Shown here: positions 1 through 11,900 of the stretch, piece by piece
How positions within the stretch are numbered: position 1 is the stretch's first letter
Layout: the number at the start of each line of letters is the position of its first letter
Assembly: GCA_036172665.1 (NCBI GenBank)
Contig: CM069877.1
Location: 12,544,501-12,608,500 of the forward strand
DNA: 64,000 nucleotides
Origin: Prosopocoilus inquinatus
Taxonomy: Eukaryota > Arthropoda > Insecta > Coleoptera > Lucanidae
Direction: 5' to 3'
Made by a program: the position numbers and the translations under genes
Notes under the pieces: model-generated
The model's input: the letters and a program-made list of their open reading frames with translations, nothing else
Told to the model about the DNA's origin: nothing
Database searches by the model: none

Positions 1-61
1 TTATAGTCGTTTAACAACCACGTCCCCACATTAATTTAATTTTTAAAAAAACTAACATGCA

Positions 62-605
62 AATGAAAATTCAAAATGTCATCATAAACAAAAGATTCAC
101 AAACAATTGGATTTACTTAAATGACAATGTCATGGACAAATTCAAAATGTCATAAACAAAAGATTCGCAAACAATTGGATTTATTTAAATGACAATGTCA
201 TGGACCAAGTCAAATTGTCATAAACAAAAAATTCGCAAACAATTGGATTTATTTAAATGACCATGTCATGGACCAAGTCAAACTGTCACACACAAAAGAT
301 TCACAAACAATTGCATTTATTTAAATGACAATGTCACGGACCAATTCAAAATGTCGTAAACAAAAGATGCGCAAACAATTGGATTTATTTAAATGACGAT
401 GTCATGGACCAATTCAAAATATCGTAAACAAAAGATTCGCAAACAATTGGATTTATTTAAATGACGATGTCATGGACCAAGTCAAATTGTCACAAACAAA
501 AGATTCGCAAACAATTGCATTTATTTAAATGACAATGTCACGGACCAATTTAAAATGTCGTAAACAAAAGATGCGCAAACATTGGGATTTTTTAAATGGT
601 AATGC
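62..605. repeat. 68-bp tandem satellite, about 8 copies
   Basis: The motif GATTCGCAAACAATTGGATT recurs with starts near 94, 162, 230, 298, 366, 434, 502 and 570, an exact 68-bp spacing with substitutions but no length change. Each unit carries ATGACAATGTCAT, which is nearly self-complementary, and an ATTTAAAT palindrome. The last unit decays near 600. No coding potential is seen. The array may continue to the left of the window. Confidence 0.95.
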
Positions 606-1980
606 CATGTTGCCAGTTGTAGTTCTCTATAATCATTAATCATTACAAAGGTTGTATTAATAAAAAATTAATTTAAACAGAACACGCACATGTGTAACTA
701 ATTGCGTTCTCGATTCACCAGTAACTTCATCTCGTTTTATTATTTATTTTTATTAATTATACATGAGGTTAAGTTACCGTGAAAACGCCATAACTGTATT
801 TGCCACGTCACCACAACGTTGCCAAATCAACGGAATCTTCCTCGACTCTAAATCTTTCCCTCTTTGAGTGTTTGGTTAAATTAAATACAAAACTAAAAAT
901 AAGAGGATATTTTAAGGCCACTTCACAATACTAAACGTAATTTCAGGAAGTGTTTTAATTGATGTTATCTTTTGTGTAAATAAAAGTGTGCCATGTCATC
1001 AGTACACTGTTGCAAAATCGATGGATTTCCCCGATTACCGAAACTTTTGCCCCAAAAAAAAAAAAGATGAACTGCGAATAAACATTCAGCGTTGCAAAAT
1101 CGTTTCGTAACTGAAACGCGAAAGTCAATGACCCAACCACACAAAAGAAATTAATTAAGTAAATAAAGTCACAAAGGGGAATTATTGCAACTGCATTCTG
1201 CGATTGGATTGGACCAGCAAATAAATTGTGCATAATTTGAAAATAATTACCTGTTTTAATTCAGGGCGACACTAAGAAAAAAGTACTGGCGCATATCTTA
1301 TTATTACCAACAGAGAGAAACAAGACACTTCACCTGCACGCATCATTACAACAACCCCATCAACCCCCTAAAACCCGTTTTAAAATATTGATTAACATGA
1401 GGAAGACGTTAATTTTGATGGAATTATCGGTGAGGGGTGATTTGAATTAATTCGCTTACCTGACACTGTTGGCAGGCCTCGATCGCGGAAAAACGCACAA
1501 ATCAGTTTGAATGGACCTCAAAAATGCACAACACAAACTTCTGCTTCGTCTGCGACAAGCATGTCAAAACCTCTTTGTTTGATAACTGAATTTAGATGAA
1601 TTATGAAAATCGATTTAGCGTTACGTCGAATTGCCATTTGAGTTATTGGATTCGTGCAAAAGCAAATTATTAATTTCTTGATTATTTACAACATTTTTAA
1701 TCGATTTTTCTTGTAAAAATCTTAAATCTCCTTGCAATTTTGAATAATACTAATAACCCAACAAATGATAGATGGCGCCTCAATTATATGTAACGCGATT
1801 ATATGTTGGGTGTTTCGATGTTTACGAGTTTACGAATTTTGCACGTTTCGCTTTTTAATAACTGAAATTATCGATAAGTTTAATTGTATTTTAATAAACA
1901 AACCGCAATTACGTAAAACTTAATGGTACCGAAGTTATTTTGTGTTTAAATTGTTGCCGGCGACGAGACCTAACCTAGAA
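606..1980. other. Intergenic region and promoter side of Mat1
   Basis: No convincing gene is seen. A 92-codon minus-strand open frame at 955-1233 has no recognisable domain and spans A/T runs, so it is not called. The last 250 bp before the Mat1 start should hold its promoter and 5' UTR. An AGATGGCGC motif lies at 1770-1778, about 200 bp upstream of the start codon. Confidence 0.6.
1770..1778 (+). promoter_or_regulatory. CTCF-core-like motif AGATGGCGC upstream of Mat1
   Basis: The 9-mer fits the insect CTCF core AGRKGGCGC as I know it. It lies 203-211 bp upstream of the Mat1 start codon. The same 9-mer recurs upstream of the exon at 54823. Binding is inferred from the motif only. Confidence 0.35.
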
Positions 1981-2977
1981 ATGGATGATTTTATTTGTCC
2001 ACGATGCAAGACCTCCAAGTTTCAAAATCCGTCGCTGAAAATGATGGTAAACGTCTGCGGGCATGGCCTGTGTGAAAGCTGCGTGGATTTGCTTTTCCTG
2101 AAAGGTTCGTTTCGACGCCCCATTTAATATTTAGCACGTTCTTTAAAACGAAATTCTTTTAGGATCGGGGGCCTGTCCCGAATGTCGCATTCCTCTGCGC
2201 CGCAACAACTTCCGCGTGCAACTCTTCGAAGACTCGCAGGTAGAAAAGGAGGTCGATATACGTCGCAGGGTCCTGCGAGACTACAACAAGAAGGAAGATG
2301 ACTTCAACTCGCTCAGAGAATACAACGATTACTTGGAGGAAATCGAGGTCATCATTTACAACTTGTCGAACGACATCGACATAGTGAATACGAACAAGAA
2401 AATCGAGCAGCACAAGCGAGATAACCGCGAGCAAATCCTCAAGAACAAGAATAAAGTGGGGCGAGAGGAGTACGAGCTCGAGGAGCTCCTGGAGCTCGAG
2501 AAACAGCAGGAGGAAATGAGGAGGAACGAAATTCGGTTCGAGGAAATCGAGGCTAAGAAGAAAAAGATCCGCGAAAAGGAGGCGCTCATTGACGAGCTCA
2601 TGTTTTCCAATGTGAACGCGAAAAACATTCTTGAAACATTTGCCCAGAATGTGAAAGAGGCGAAGGAGGATGAGGGAAAAGCGCAGATGAAGACCACCAA
2701 ATTCTCGAGCGGCATCCAATTCGGCAGGCAACAGACCTCGTTTCTGCCTATACCTACAGAGGAAGGCCCGCCGTATATTTATAAGCCCCCGATCTTCATA
2801 ACAGATGGACCTAAACCCCCTTCTGAAGACGAGATTCTTTCGAAGGGCTACATGAATCATGTGAGGAGTGAGAGCGAACAGGAGAGGGCAGGGGGTTATA
2901 AGTCGAATATTGCGTGCATACGGGCGTTGCAGGATGCACTAGCCGGACTGTATCATTTAAAGAAGCCTGTAAGTTAA
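1981..2977 (+). CDS. Mat1: CDK-activating kinase assembly factor MAT1 (TFIIH subunit)
   Basis: Two exons, 1981-2104 and 2163-2977, are joined across a 58-bp GT-AG intron that splits a Gly codon; the product is 312 residues, close to the usual ~310 for animal MAT1. An N-terminal C3HC4 RING finger is complete: Cys6, Cys9, Cys26, His28, Cys31, Cys34, Cys46, Cys49, with the family hallmark [17 protein letters not shown]. The intron cuts through the [14 protein letters not shown] and [11 protein letters not shown] follow, then a highly charged Glu/Lys coiled coil (roughly residues 115-215), and a C-terminal region with [17 protein letters not shown] and AGGYKS, which in the family contacts cyclin H/CDK7. 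Known role: MAT1 stabilises CDK7-cyclin H and tethers the kinase to TFIIH in the nucleus for Pol II CTD phosphorylation. The ATG at 1981 matches the conserved MDD start; an in-frame GTG at 1942 is not used. All key residues are intact. Confidence 0.96.
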
Positions 2978-3064
2978 TGCGAATATAAATTAAGAGAAAA
3001 ATGTAAATACCTATGTCTAAGTTTAATGAAATTGTTGTATTCGAAGAATGCAGCAGTTTAGTGA

Positions 3065-3070
3065 AATAAA
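3065..3070 (+). terminator. Polyadenylation signal of Mat1
   Basis: AATAAA lies 88 bp after the Mat1 stop codon, followed by a T-rich stretch. It is the first canonical signal downstream and gives a short 3' UTR. Confidence 0.65.
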
Positions 3071-3468
3071 ATTTTGTTTAAAAGTTCAAGGTAATTATTA
3101 ATTTATTGACGTATTATTCAATGTTATGTTTGTTGCTTTCGCTTGTAATTTGGTTTAATCTGGAATTACAGTTGAAACCAAAAAATACTCAATTACAGTT
3201 TCCTGTAATTTTTTTCTCTGAAACATCGCCAGATTGAGATTGGACAATCCAAAAAGTCTTAAAAAATGTTCTTGAAATAATGAAATGCGTGCGACAATTT
3301 TCTCCCTTAAGTTCAAAATTAGTGTTAAAATTACTGAAAATTTGAAATTTTTGATGAATAGATAAAATAGCGACATCTTATGCTCGCTTTTTGACCTGAC
3401 ATTGCAGTAGGATAGACAAATTGAAGCGGAATGCTTGCTGTCAAAGCATAAAGTTAAAAAAAAAAAAT

Positions 3469-3583
3469 GTGCAAATCGTCTTTGATTGCAGCGAAATCCT
3501 CGAGCAGCCTCTGTACAGCTGTTTCAGCCCTGCTTGGGACTTCGTCAGCAGAGGTTTTCGCTGCAATCAAAAACGATTTGCAC
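3469..3583. repeat. Hairpin with 33-bp stem and 49-bp loop
   Basis: The arms 3469-3501 and 3551-3583 are reverse complements at 31 of 33 positions (GTGCAAATCGT, GATTGCAGCGAAA and CCTC on the left). The loop is 3502-3550. The outer part of the right arm (3564-3588) is identical over 25 nt to 57567-57591. It could be a MITE remnant or a hairpin RNA precursor. The open frames crossing it on both strands are by-products of the palindrome. Confidence 0.8.
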
Positions 3584-3616
3584 AAAATAAAAAAAAAAGA
3601 CATGAGCTTTGGAATT

Positions 3617-3860
3617 TGATGACTTGGCAACACTGCTTCTGATAGCTGCACTCTGTTGCAAAGTTTAGGTTGTCTTAATATATTTTTTCGTTTGTTTTAA
3701 CAGTTAATTGCAGATTGAATGTCTTTTTTTTTCCTTTTATTGTAAATGTGTTTTAACGTTAACCTCCAATTTAAATGTCCATGATTAATTTAGTGAATTC
3801 TAGGGAAACATTTTATGCCGAAAAAGAAATTTTTGGTCGAGTTGATTGGCAACACTCCAT
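3617..3860 (+). repeat. Dispersed repeat, inverted copy at 62660-62830
   Basis: Blocks containing TTGGCAACACTGCTTCTGAT, TTTCGTTTGTTTTAACA, AATTCTAGGGAAACA and TTTTTGGTCGAGTTGATTGG are present in reverse complement at 62660-62830. This copy has about 70 extra bases in the middle. Both ends carry the TTGGCAACACT motif. Confidence 0.75.
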
Positions 3861-5804
3861 GAGTTAACGAAAGTCAAATTCATTTCGCCTAACTTGATTT
3901 CATTCTTGACGTGCCGTAATAATTATATTGAAGGCCCTTTTATTGAACTCTTTAATAGATTAGGAAAGTGGGCGGTCCTAAAGCTGGCGCCAAATTTGAA
4001 ACGGAGTCTATTGGACTGCAAAAATGCATGGGTTAGTTTAAATAAACTGAAAATACTCACTCTACACAGAGTTCTTTTGAAAACTTTTCTTTATTACTAA
4101 AACTCATGCTGAAAAACTTCAATAAAATTATTTCAGTTGGGCTTATTTTACGTAAATAGTTAATTTATTTGTTATTAAAAATTTGTACAAAATGTATGTC
4201 TGAGCTAAGTACAGTCGCTTGTCAACAACGTTAACAAACATAACCTAAGAGAATAGAATTAAAATAGTTGGGTAAAAATGTCTGTGAGAAAGCACGAATT
4301 TGTCAAGTATTTTTCAAGGAAATATACAACATACTAACTTATAGGAGTGTGAGTTCCCGTCGATTTTCGTCGTGTTAATATTGTTCAATGTTAGGTTATG
4401 TTTACGTTAACCCCGGCGTTATAGCAGGAATAATTTAAGACATATGTCCGACTTATTAGAGAAAGATACTAAACGACTCAGCTCCGCCTTCGGTGACGTT
4501 TACTTTCCTAGTCTATTTATTATCTTCAGACGTACAGCCAAAAGCAAAAAAAAGTAGTAGACAAGAACAGTTTCCTATAAAAGGGTACACCAACATTTTT
4601 TTTTAAGATTTTATTCGAAACTAGGTAAAAGTACGATAATTTAGATATGTTTCTTTTCTTGATAAATTAATATTAAAGCCGTAAAAAATTAAAGAAATTT
4701 GAATTGATTAAATTCCCGCCAGAACGCACATTCTGACCGTGTGACGTCAATGTTCATATGTTGTCAAATCGTAATAAGTGAATATCAATACGAACACTTA
4801 AAACTTATTACAATAAATAGTAAAACATATTATCGGTATTGTGCTGTGCTATAATGTAAAAATACCTGTGCAAGAACTCCGAATAAATTATTTATAAGCG
4901 TTTCACAAAATTTAGTGTTACCAACCTTACTTCTCAACGGCGAAAAGTTCCCGTTTCCATCACAAATTTCTCACCAACAAAGTAAAAGAATGTAATAATT
5001 TCTTTAAGATATTCACTTCGTAATTGTTGCTTAAATTAAAACTATATTTTTCAGCGTATATTAAGAGCAAACATTAAAAACTATTTGATAAGGGTCTATG
5101 CATACAACGTAAACGTCAAGGACAATGTATGAACACTGACGTCACAACGAATGGGAAGCCTTTCGAAACCACGTGATTTATATTTGAATATTTTCGATTT
5201 TATTTATTAATTTAAGAGAATAATAAATAGAAACAGCGTACAAATTTGGTGTTTACGCGTGTGTCATTGACTATAGTTTCGATTAGAGAGTTTTAATTAA
5301 TAATTTTATATTATTGTCATGTACCCTATTGTCGTTTTTGAAAATGGTGTTGTTTAAATAGGATTTAACACGACAGGAATTTTGAAGGCTTTCAAAATTG
5401 GCGAGCTCTTGTAAAATCTACGATCTCGTTTTTAAACAATACCATTTCGCGTTCAGAAAGAACAACTTACAGGAAACTGCTTTGCCTACTATCATTTAGC
5501 TTAATTTTATTGTTGATGAGATGGTGTCCACTTACCTACTCACTTTATTTAGCATTGAAAAAGCGCATTTCGTTGTATTTAGCCATTGGCGAAGCGTTTC
5601 CATCGTTTTACTCTAGTTTTATCCGTCGACGGTGAGCTGTCAATCGTAATCAGTTGCCGCCGCTAACTTCACAGTAGTTAGTACTCATGGCTCATGGCTG
5701 AGTTCATTGGTAGGTGTAACTGCTCAATTTTAGTGCAATCTATATTTATTTCCGTATTTATGCGAGCCGGGATAGCGTTGAATAATTAGCGAGAATCGAG
5801 GAAA
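3861..5804. other. Intergenic and 5' region of the Ras-like gene
   Basis: No conserved coding sequence is recognised. A short inverted pair centred on TGACGTCA is seen: GTGACGTCAATGTTCATA near 4741-4765 and its complement near 5122-5143. A second weak pair is 5340-5357 with 5431-5448 (AAAATGGTGTTGTTTAAA and complement). The Ras promoter and 5' UTR probably lie in the last few hundred bases, roughly 5450-5804. Confidence 0.5.
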
Positions 5805-5909
5805 ATGTCGAAGTTAAATGATAAGCAGAATTACTCACAAACTTACAAGCTAGTGATCGTAGGTGGTGGTGGTGTCGGAAAATCGGCGATAACCCTACAA
5901 TTTATACAG
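5805..5909 (+). CDS. Ras64B: Ras64B-like exon 1
   Basis: Codes for residues 1-35, from the start ATG (context GAAAATG) through the P-loop to LQFIQ. It ends in phase 0 at donor GTGAGC. The 13-residue N-terminal extension before TYKLVIVGG is longer than in H/K-Ras, as usual for R-Ras types. Confidence 0.95.
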
Positions 5910-8900
5910 GTGAGCATTTAGATAAATTAATTAATTAATTATCATCGGTTACACTTTTAATGTTTTATGCGCGGCTGTTCAAGGCTGTTCGAATATGTGT
6001 TATGTTGTTGTTATCATGCGATGCCTTTATAAGGAGAGAAACCGTTCTTTTATCCTTGTAAATCCCACATATCTCAATAAACAAATGAATTAATACTTTG
6101 TTGACATTTGACATAACGAAATGAGAAAGACGTCTGCCCCCAGTAAACAGCGAGCGGCTCGTTAAGGACGTGTAGAAACAAAGAAATTATTTTTAAAAAA
6201 GAGATTCCTAAATATTTATTATTTAGGAAACGGACAGACGTATCTGTGTTTGGGTCTGTTTACATAATGGGGCGAGTATGTGTATGTGTGTGTGCACATA
6301 CATCAAAACAGCGGATGCTTCTTCTGGTTTCCTGTAAATCGAGGATTTTATTCCGAGAGGAAAAATCGATTTGATGTGTTTTATTCGCGACGCTCGAAAA
6401 AATTCGGGCTTTATTTAAAGCTGCAAGGTCGACCGACTATATTCATATTATGAAAGTGTTTCCACATTTCACGGCGTTTCTTAATCAAAAATTTGAGTGG
6501 GTAAACAGATTGGCAACTCCTGCAGTTACACGTTTGCGATATTTTCCATTTTCGATCTGAAATTACTCACACAGGATATTCCCATGAGCGAGACAGACAA
6601 GACACTCGCTTTTAACAATAAACAATAGCCGAACTAATATTGTTTTATCAAGTAGGCTTATCAAAATAAACAGCTTTAACCCCCGTATGGTCACAGGAAT
6701 TACGTACGTAAATATTTTAGAACACAAAGAGAACTATTTTGAACGCATTTTTTAGAAGAACATTTTTTTAAGGCTGTTTAGACTGACCATATCAATTCAG
6801 CTGTTTACCTGTCAAAATTTATTTAAATTTGATGATAGTGATATCATCATACGAATAATATTTGATGAATTAAGAATGAGTAAAAACTCTTTTATTGTCG
6901 AAGTAAGACCAAGACAAGAAACTTCGTTCTAACTTTTGTTCAAAGTTGGGTTTAAATCATAACACTTTGCTTCATTCTTGTCAAAACTGACAACTGTTTT
7001 GTTTCAGTATTTTCTGGCCGCGACGGTACTATGGCGGACAAAAAAATCTGGGACATGTAATAATAGTTGTCTTTTATTTGCAACACAGGTTAGTTCAGGT
7101 CAGTTCAGTTTAACCCAAAGTGAACTGATCTTAAGTGATCGATTTAATAGTAAATAAAACATGCGAGATGTGATTGCTGTATTTTAATCTTCAGATGAAA
7201 ATATTATTTTTGCATCTCTTTACAGTGAGTTAAGCAAAAACAAAAGTTTGTTTAGATGAGTAATGTAATTGACAAACAGTTGAAATAACATCCCCTCTAC
7301 TAGTGAACCAACTGATCCAAACTGATCCAGAATTTTCGAGGTGTAGTAACAGCAAGGCGGGAAGTGTTTTAGATCACTTTGGGTTAGATCATGTAGCCAA
7401 ATAAAACAGACAAATTTTTGAATAAGTGATCCAGGGTAAAAGTGATTTGATCTGACGTGCAAATAAAAGACAACTAATATGTCTAACTGTAAATATGACA
7501 AACTACTGCTATGATATAGTCGTTCGTTTGTTTATTTCGGCCGTTTTACGCTACCGTAGAAACAAGTTTAAAGTTACATTCTCTAAACTAATAAAATAAC
7601 TCAACAATGTATATTATAAATACTTGTTCTAGAATTTTTTAGCGGCATTGTATAGGGTGTCAGAAACCTCTGGAAAAGTCCAATAATGGCTCTTGAAATT
7701 CATTTTATCAAGAAAAGGTCTTAGCAAAAGTTGTGTAGGTTTTCATTCCGCATAATTTAAAATTATTTTCAAATATACAGGCTGTTCATTTAATAAGTTA
7801 CAAACCTAACTTATCATTTTTTAAATGGAACACTATGTTTCATTGCAGTTTCGGTTAGCCCTTGAAGAGACGATAAAAATGATATAACATTATACTCACT
7901 TATTTTTAGTATTTAGCGAGTTATTTTTAATTTTATGCAAAAAAAAAGGTTATGTTTGATCGTCTGCCAAATTGTCAATTTTAATGATACGACAGTCAAC
8001 CTTGAACCAAAATATTTCTAAATCTCTCTACTTTTACAATATTCATCATTTTTAAAAACCTAGCGACTATCAACAACACTACGATTCAGTTCGCGTATTG
8101 TAAAATTAGTCATAGGTTTGGGACACCCTGTACATACATACCTACATGAGTTAGAAGAAATTACAGCAAGATATGAAGAGTCATAATAAAGACAAAAGAC
8201 GAACGAAAAACTTAAGACGTACAGAAATTTGAAAAATACAGGAAAGAGAACCAGAATAAGTAAGTACATCGGCTGAAAAACTAAAAAAAAATATCGGTGG
8301 TCTCTCTCTGACATGGTTAGAAAATATAAATAATAAATAAGAGTGTAAATACAAAAAAAAAACAAATCCACGAAAAAATAGAAGAGCTGAAATTCGTACA
8401 AAATAAAATAATCAAGAATTAAATAAGCAGAAATAATCAGCAAATCGTAGAAGAGGACTAAAAGAACTGTACGAAACCTAACCAAACCAACACCAGAACT
8501 AATCCCATGGGAAGAAACAAAAGAGCATTGAAATAACCTAAAATCGAATTTAGGATTGCACCGACAGAGATCGAAAAAAGACGAACGATTCCTTTCTGGC
8601 GGAAATCAAATGACTATGAAAAAAAGATAAAAAAACAAAACAAAACTGAAAAGACGAATTTTATGCACACCAAAAAAGTGAAATTATTTTTCGATAGAGA
8701 TGAAAGAAAGCAAAAGAAAAATGACACGTGATATTGATATGTCAGAAACAGAATGAACGAAAAACAAATGAAGTCCTGCAATCGAATTTAGGATTGCATC
8801 GACAGACAGAAATCGAAAAAGGGCGAACGATTACTTTCTGGCGGAAATCAAACGACTATGACAGAAAAATAAAAAAATAATAATGAATAAAACTGAAAAG

Positions 8901-11900
8901 ATGAATTTTATGCATACCAAAAAAATCGACGTAAAAATAATTTAAAAAGAAAACAAAAATAAGTTTTTAATGGAGATGAAAAAAAGCAAAAGAAAATTGA
9001 AGCACGTGACATTGAAAGGCCAGGGGCCCTAGTCTCAAGTCGAGCGACAAGAGTCGCATGCGAAAATGACGTCAAAATGATGTAGACTCTTATACAAAAC
9101 TATACAAATCGTTCGAGAATTGCATCATTTTGACGTCATTTTCGCATACGACTCTTGTCGCTCGATTCGAGAATACGGTCCCAGAACTAGAATGAACGAG
9201 AAGAAACAGATGAAGTCTACTATTCTCCGGAGAAATGTAAAAAATGAGAAAAACAAAAGACTAACAACTGCGCGTTGGTCTTTCCTAGTTAATTTTTTTA
9301 ATTTTTTTTTACTTTACAAAACTTTAATTTACACAGTTTAATTTTTAAGAATTTTTTGTTTTTTAAATATTTTATGCAAAAGCAAGATTGTAGCGCGATC
9401 GTCTTTTATTTTATTTTTTACTGTCGATTGGTAGAATTTCGATTGGAAAGTGATTTTAAAACAGCTTTTCTTATTTTATGCCAAATGCAAAGTTAAATCT
9501 CGTTTTTGTCGCGTTTTTTATTTTACTGTCAACTGTAAGCGCGTTCGTCTTTTGTTTTTTGTTTTTTTAATTTACTGTCAGTTGTCACAATTTTAATTAG
9601 CATGTGGTTTATTAATATATTTTTTTTAATTTGATGCAAAAGCAAAAGCGCGATTGCTTTCTTGTTTGGTTTTTTTACTGTCAGTTATAACAACTTTATT
9701 TAACGAGAAATTTTAATAATTTTTACTCCTATTATTGTTTATTATTAATTCTAAATAAAAGAAAAGCTGTCACCAAAAATGGTTTTTTGATAGAAACGAG
9801 AAAAAGCAAAAGAAAATTAAAACATGTGGGACTGAAATGCCAGAAATAACCTAAAATCGAATTTAGGATTACACCGACAGAGATCGAAAAAAGACAAACG
9901 ATTCCTTTTTGGCCGAAATCAAACGACTATGAAAGAAAAAAAAAAAAACAAAACAAAACTGAAAAGACAAATTTTGTGTACACCAGAAAAGTGAAATAAT
10001 TTTTTTGATAGAGATGAAAGAAAGCAAAAGAAAAATGACACGTGACATTGATTGTCAGAAACAGAATGAACGAAAAACAAATGAAGTCCTGCAATCGAAT
10101 TTAGGATTGTACCGACAGACAGAGATCGAAAAAAAGACAAACGATTCCTTTCTGGCGGAAATCAAACGACTATGAGAGAAAAATAAAAAAAACAAAACAA
10201 AACTGAAAAGACAAATTTACGCACACCAAAAAAGTGAAATGATTTTTTGATAGAGATGAAAGAAAGCAAAAGAAAAAGATGGTAACAGGAATTACGCACG
10301 TAAATATTTTTGAACACAAAGAGACTATTTTGAACTATTTTTTTGTATGTACAGGGTGTCCCAAACCTCTGGAAAAGTACAATAATGGCCCTTTAAATTC
10401 ATTTTATCAAGAAAAGGTCTTAGCAAAAGTTGTGTAGGTTTTCATTCCGCATAATTTTATTTTAATTATTTTCAAATATACAGGTTGTTCATTTAATAAG
10501 TTACTAACCTAACTTATTAGTTTTTAAATGGAATACTATATAATAATAATAATAATAATGCTTTATTTCCAACAGGTAACACCCAATTACAGGAAACATA
10601 AAAAAATAAATAAATTTAATCGTACAATTCGGGGCTAAGGAGAAAAGTTATAATGAAGATAACCTAGTATCTAAGTAAGACATTATACATACAATAGCAA
10701 AACTAAATTAACAATAAGTGTCTTTACAGTGACTGACTAAAAGAAAAAGAACACTAAAAGAAACCCGGCTAACGCTCAAACAAATTAGTTGCTTCAGAAA
10801 TTATATACTTTATAGAATCAGCATTTATGTCACATCTATTAGAGATGCGATTGAAATAATGATACATTACTGAAATGGGGGATTTAAATAACAAATTAGT
10901 ACGCCTTGAGGCAACATAGAACGTTTGATTTTGGCGTGAATTAAGTTTGGGAATAAAGAAGTTTATTCTACCAAGCAACCAAGGGCAATCACTTTTGAAG
11001 CAGATTAAGTTATATAAGAATTTTATAGCCGAACAAATACGTCTAGTATGTAAGGACGCACAGTCATACCTAGATAACAAAACTTTTTGACTAAAGCCTT
11101 GGTGAGGATATTCTCCATCTTGGAGGAAGCTTAAGAATTTGAAAAATTTTCTCTGCACTGCTTCAATAAGGTGAATATATGTAGAGAAGATGGGAAACCA
11201 AACAATGGACTTGATCTTATAAGACAGAAGTATAAAGTACGTAATGTTGTTACATCCGAAAATTCTCTACAGTTGCCATAGATAAAACCATAAGTTTTAT
11301 AAGCCTTGGAAACGATATTTAAAATATGCTGTGTAAATGTTAGGTTAGCATCAAAAGTAACTCCCAAATCAGTAATACAGTCAACTCGTGTTAAGCGAAT
11401 ATCATTAATAGAGTAAATAAACAAATACGGAGCATGTTTTTTAGAGTAGGTAATAACGGAACATTTAGGTATGTTAAGAGGAAGAAGATTATTTTTGCAC
11501 CAACGAACTATAGCATCAAGATTTCTCTGAAGGACAAGACAGTCAGAAATTGAAGTGATTTTTAAGAATATTTTCATATCATCAGCAGAGAGCAACTTGC
11601 AGCAAGATATAACACTATTTATGTCGTTTATAAATAGTAAGAACAATAAGGGGCCAAGATTAGACCCTTGTGGCACCCCACAGGTTGGTGAGTATTTATT
11701 AGAGAAAAAATTTTGGTATTTGATTGTATTCCATCTGTCAATGAGATAGGATGAAAATAAGTTAATTAAATGTTGTGGAAAACCATAACAACGCAGCTTT
11801 TCTAATAAGATGTAGTGATTGATTTTATCGAAAGCTTTTTGAAAATCCGTATATACTACATCGACTTGACCTTTGTTGTCTACACATTCCGAAACATACT

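Noticed and set aside
62..605. CRISPR-like array at the window start
   Set aside because: The whole 68-bp unit is conserved with no unique spacers, and the genome is eukaryotic; it is an ordinary satellite.
2159..2860. 233-codon minus-strand open frame across Mat1
   Set aside because: It is the antisense shadow of the Glu/Lys-rich coiled coil of Mat1, Leu-rich as expected, and has no domain.
3421..3651. Open frames on both strands around 3.5 kb
   Set aside because: Produced by the 33-bp-stem hairpin; no family resemblance.
8060..8485. 141-codon minus-strand frame, Phe/Leu/Tyr-rich
   Set aside because: It runs from A-rich intron sequence into the right end of the 482-bp MITE and has no domain.
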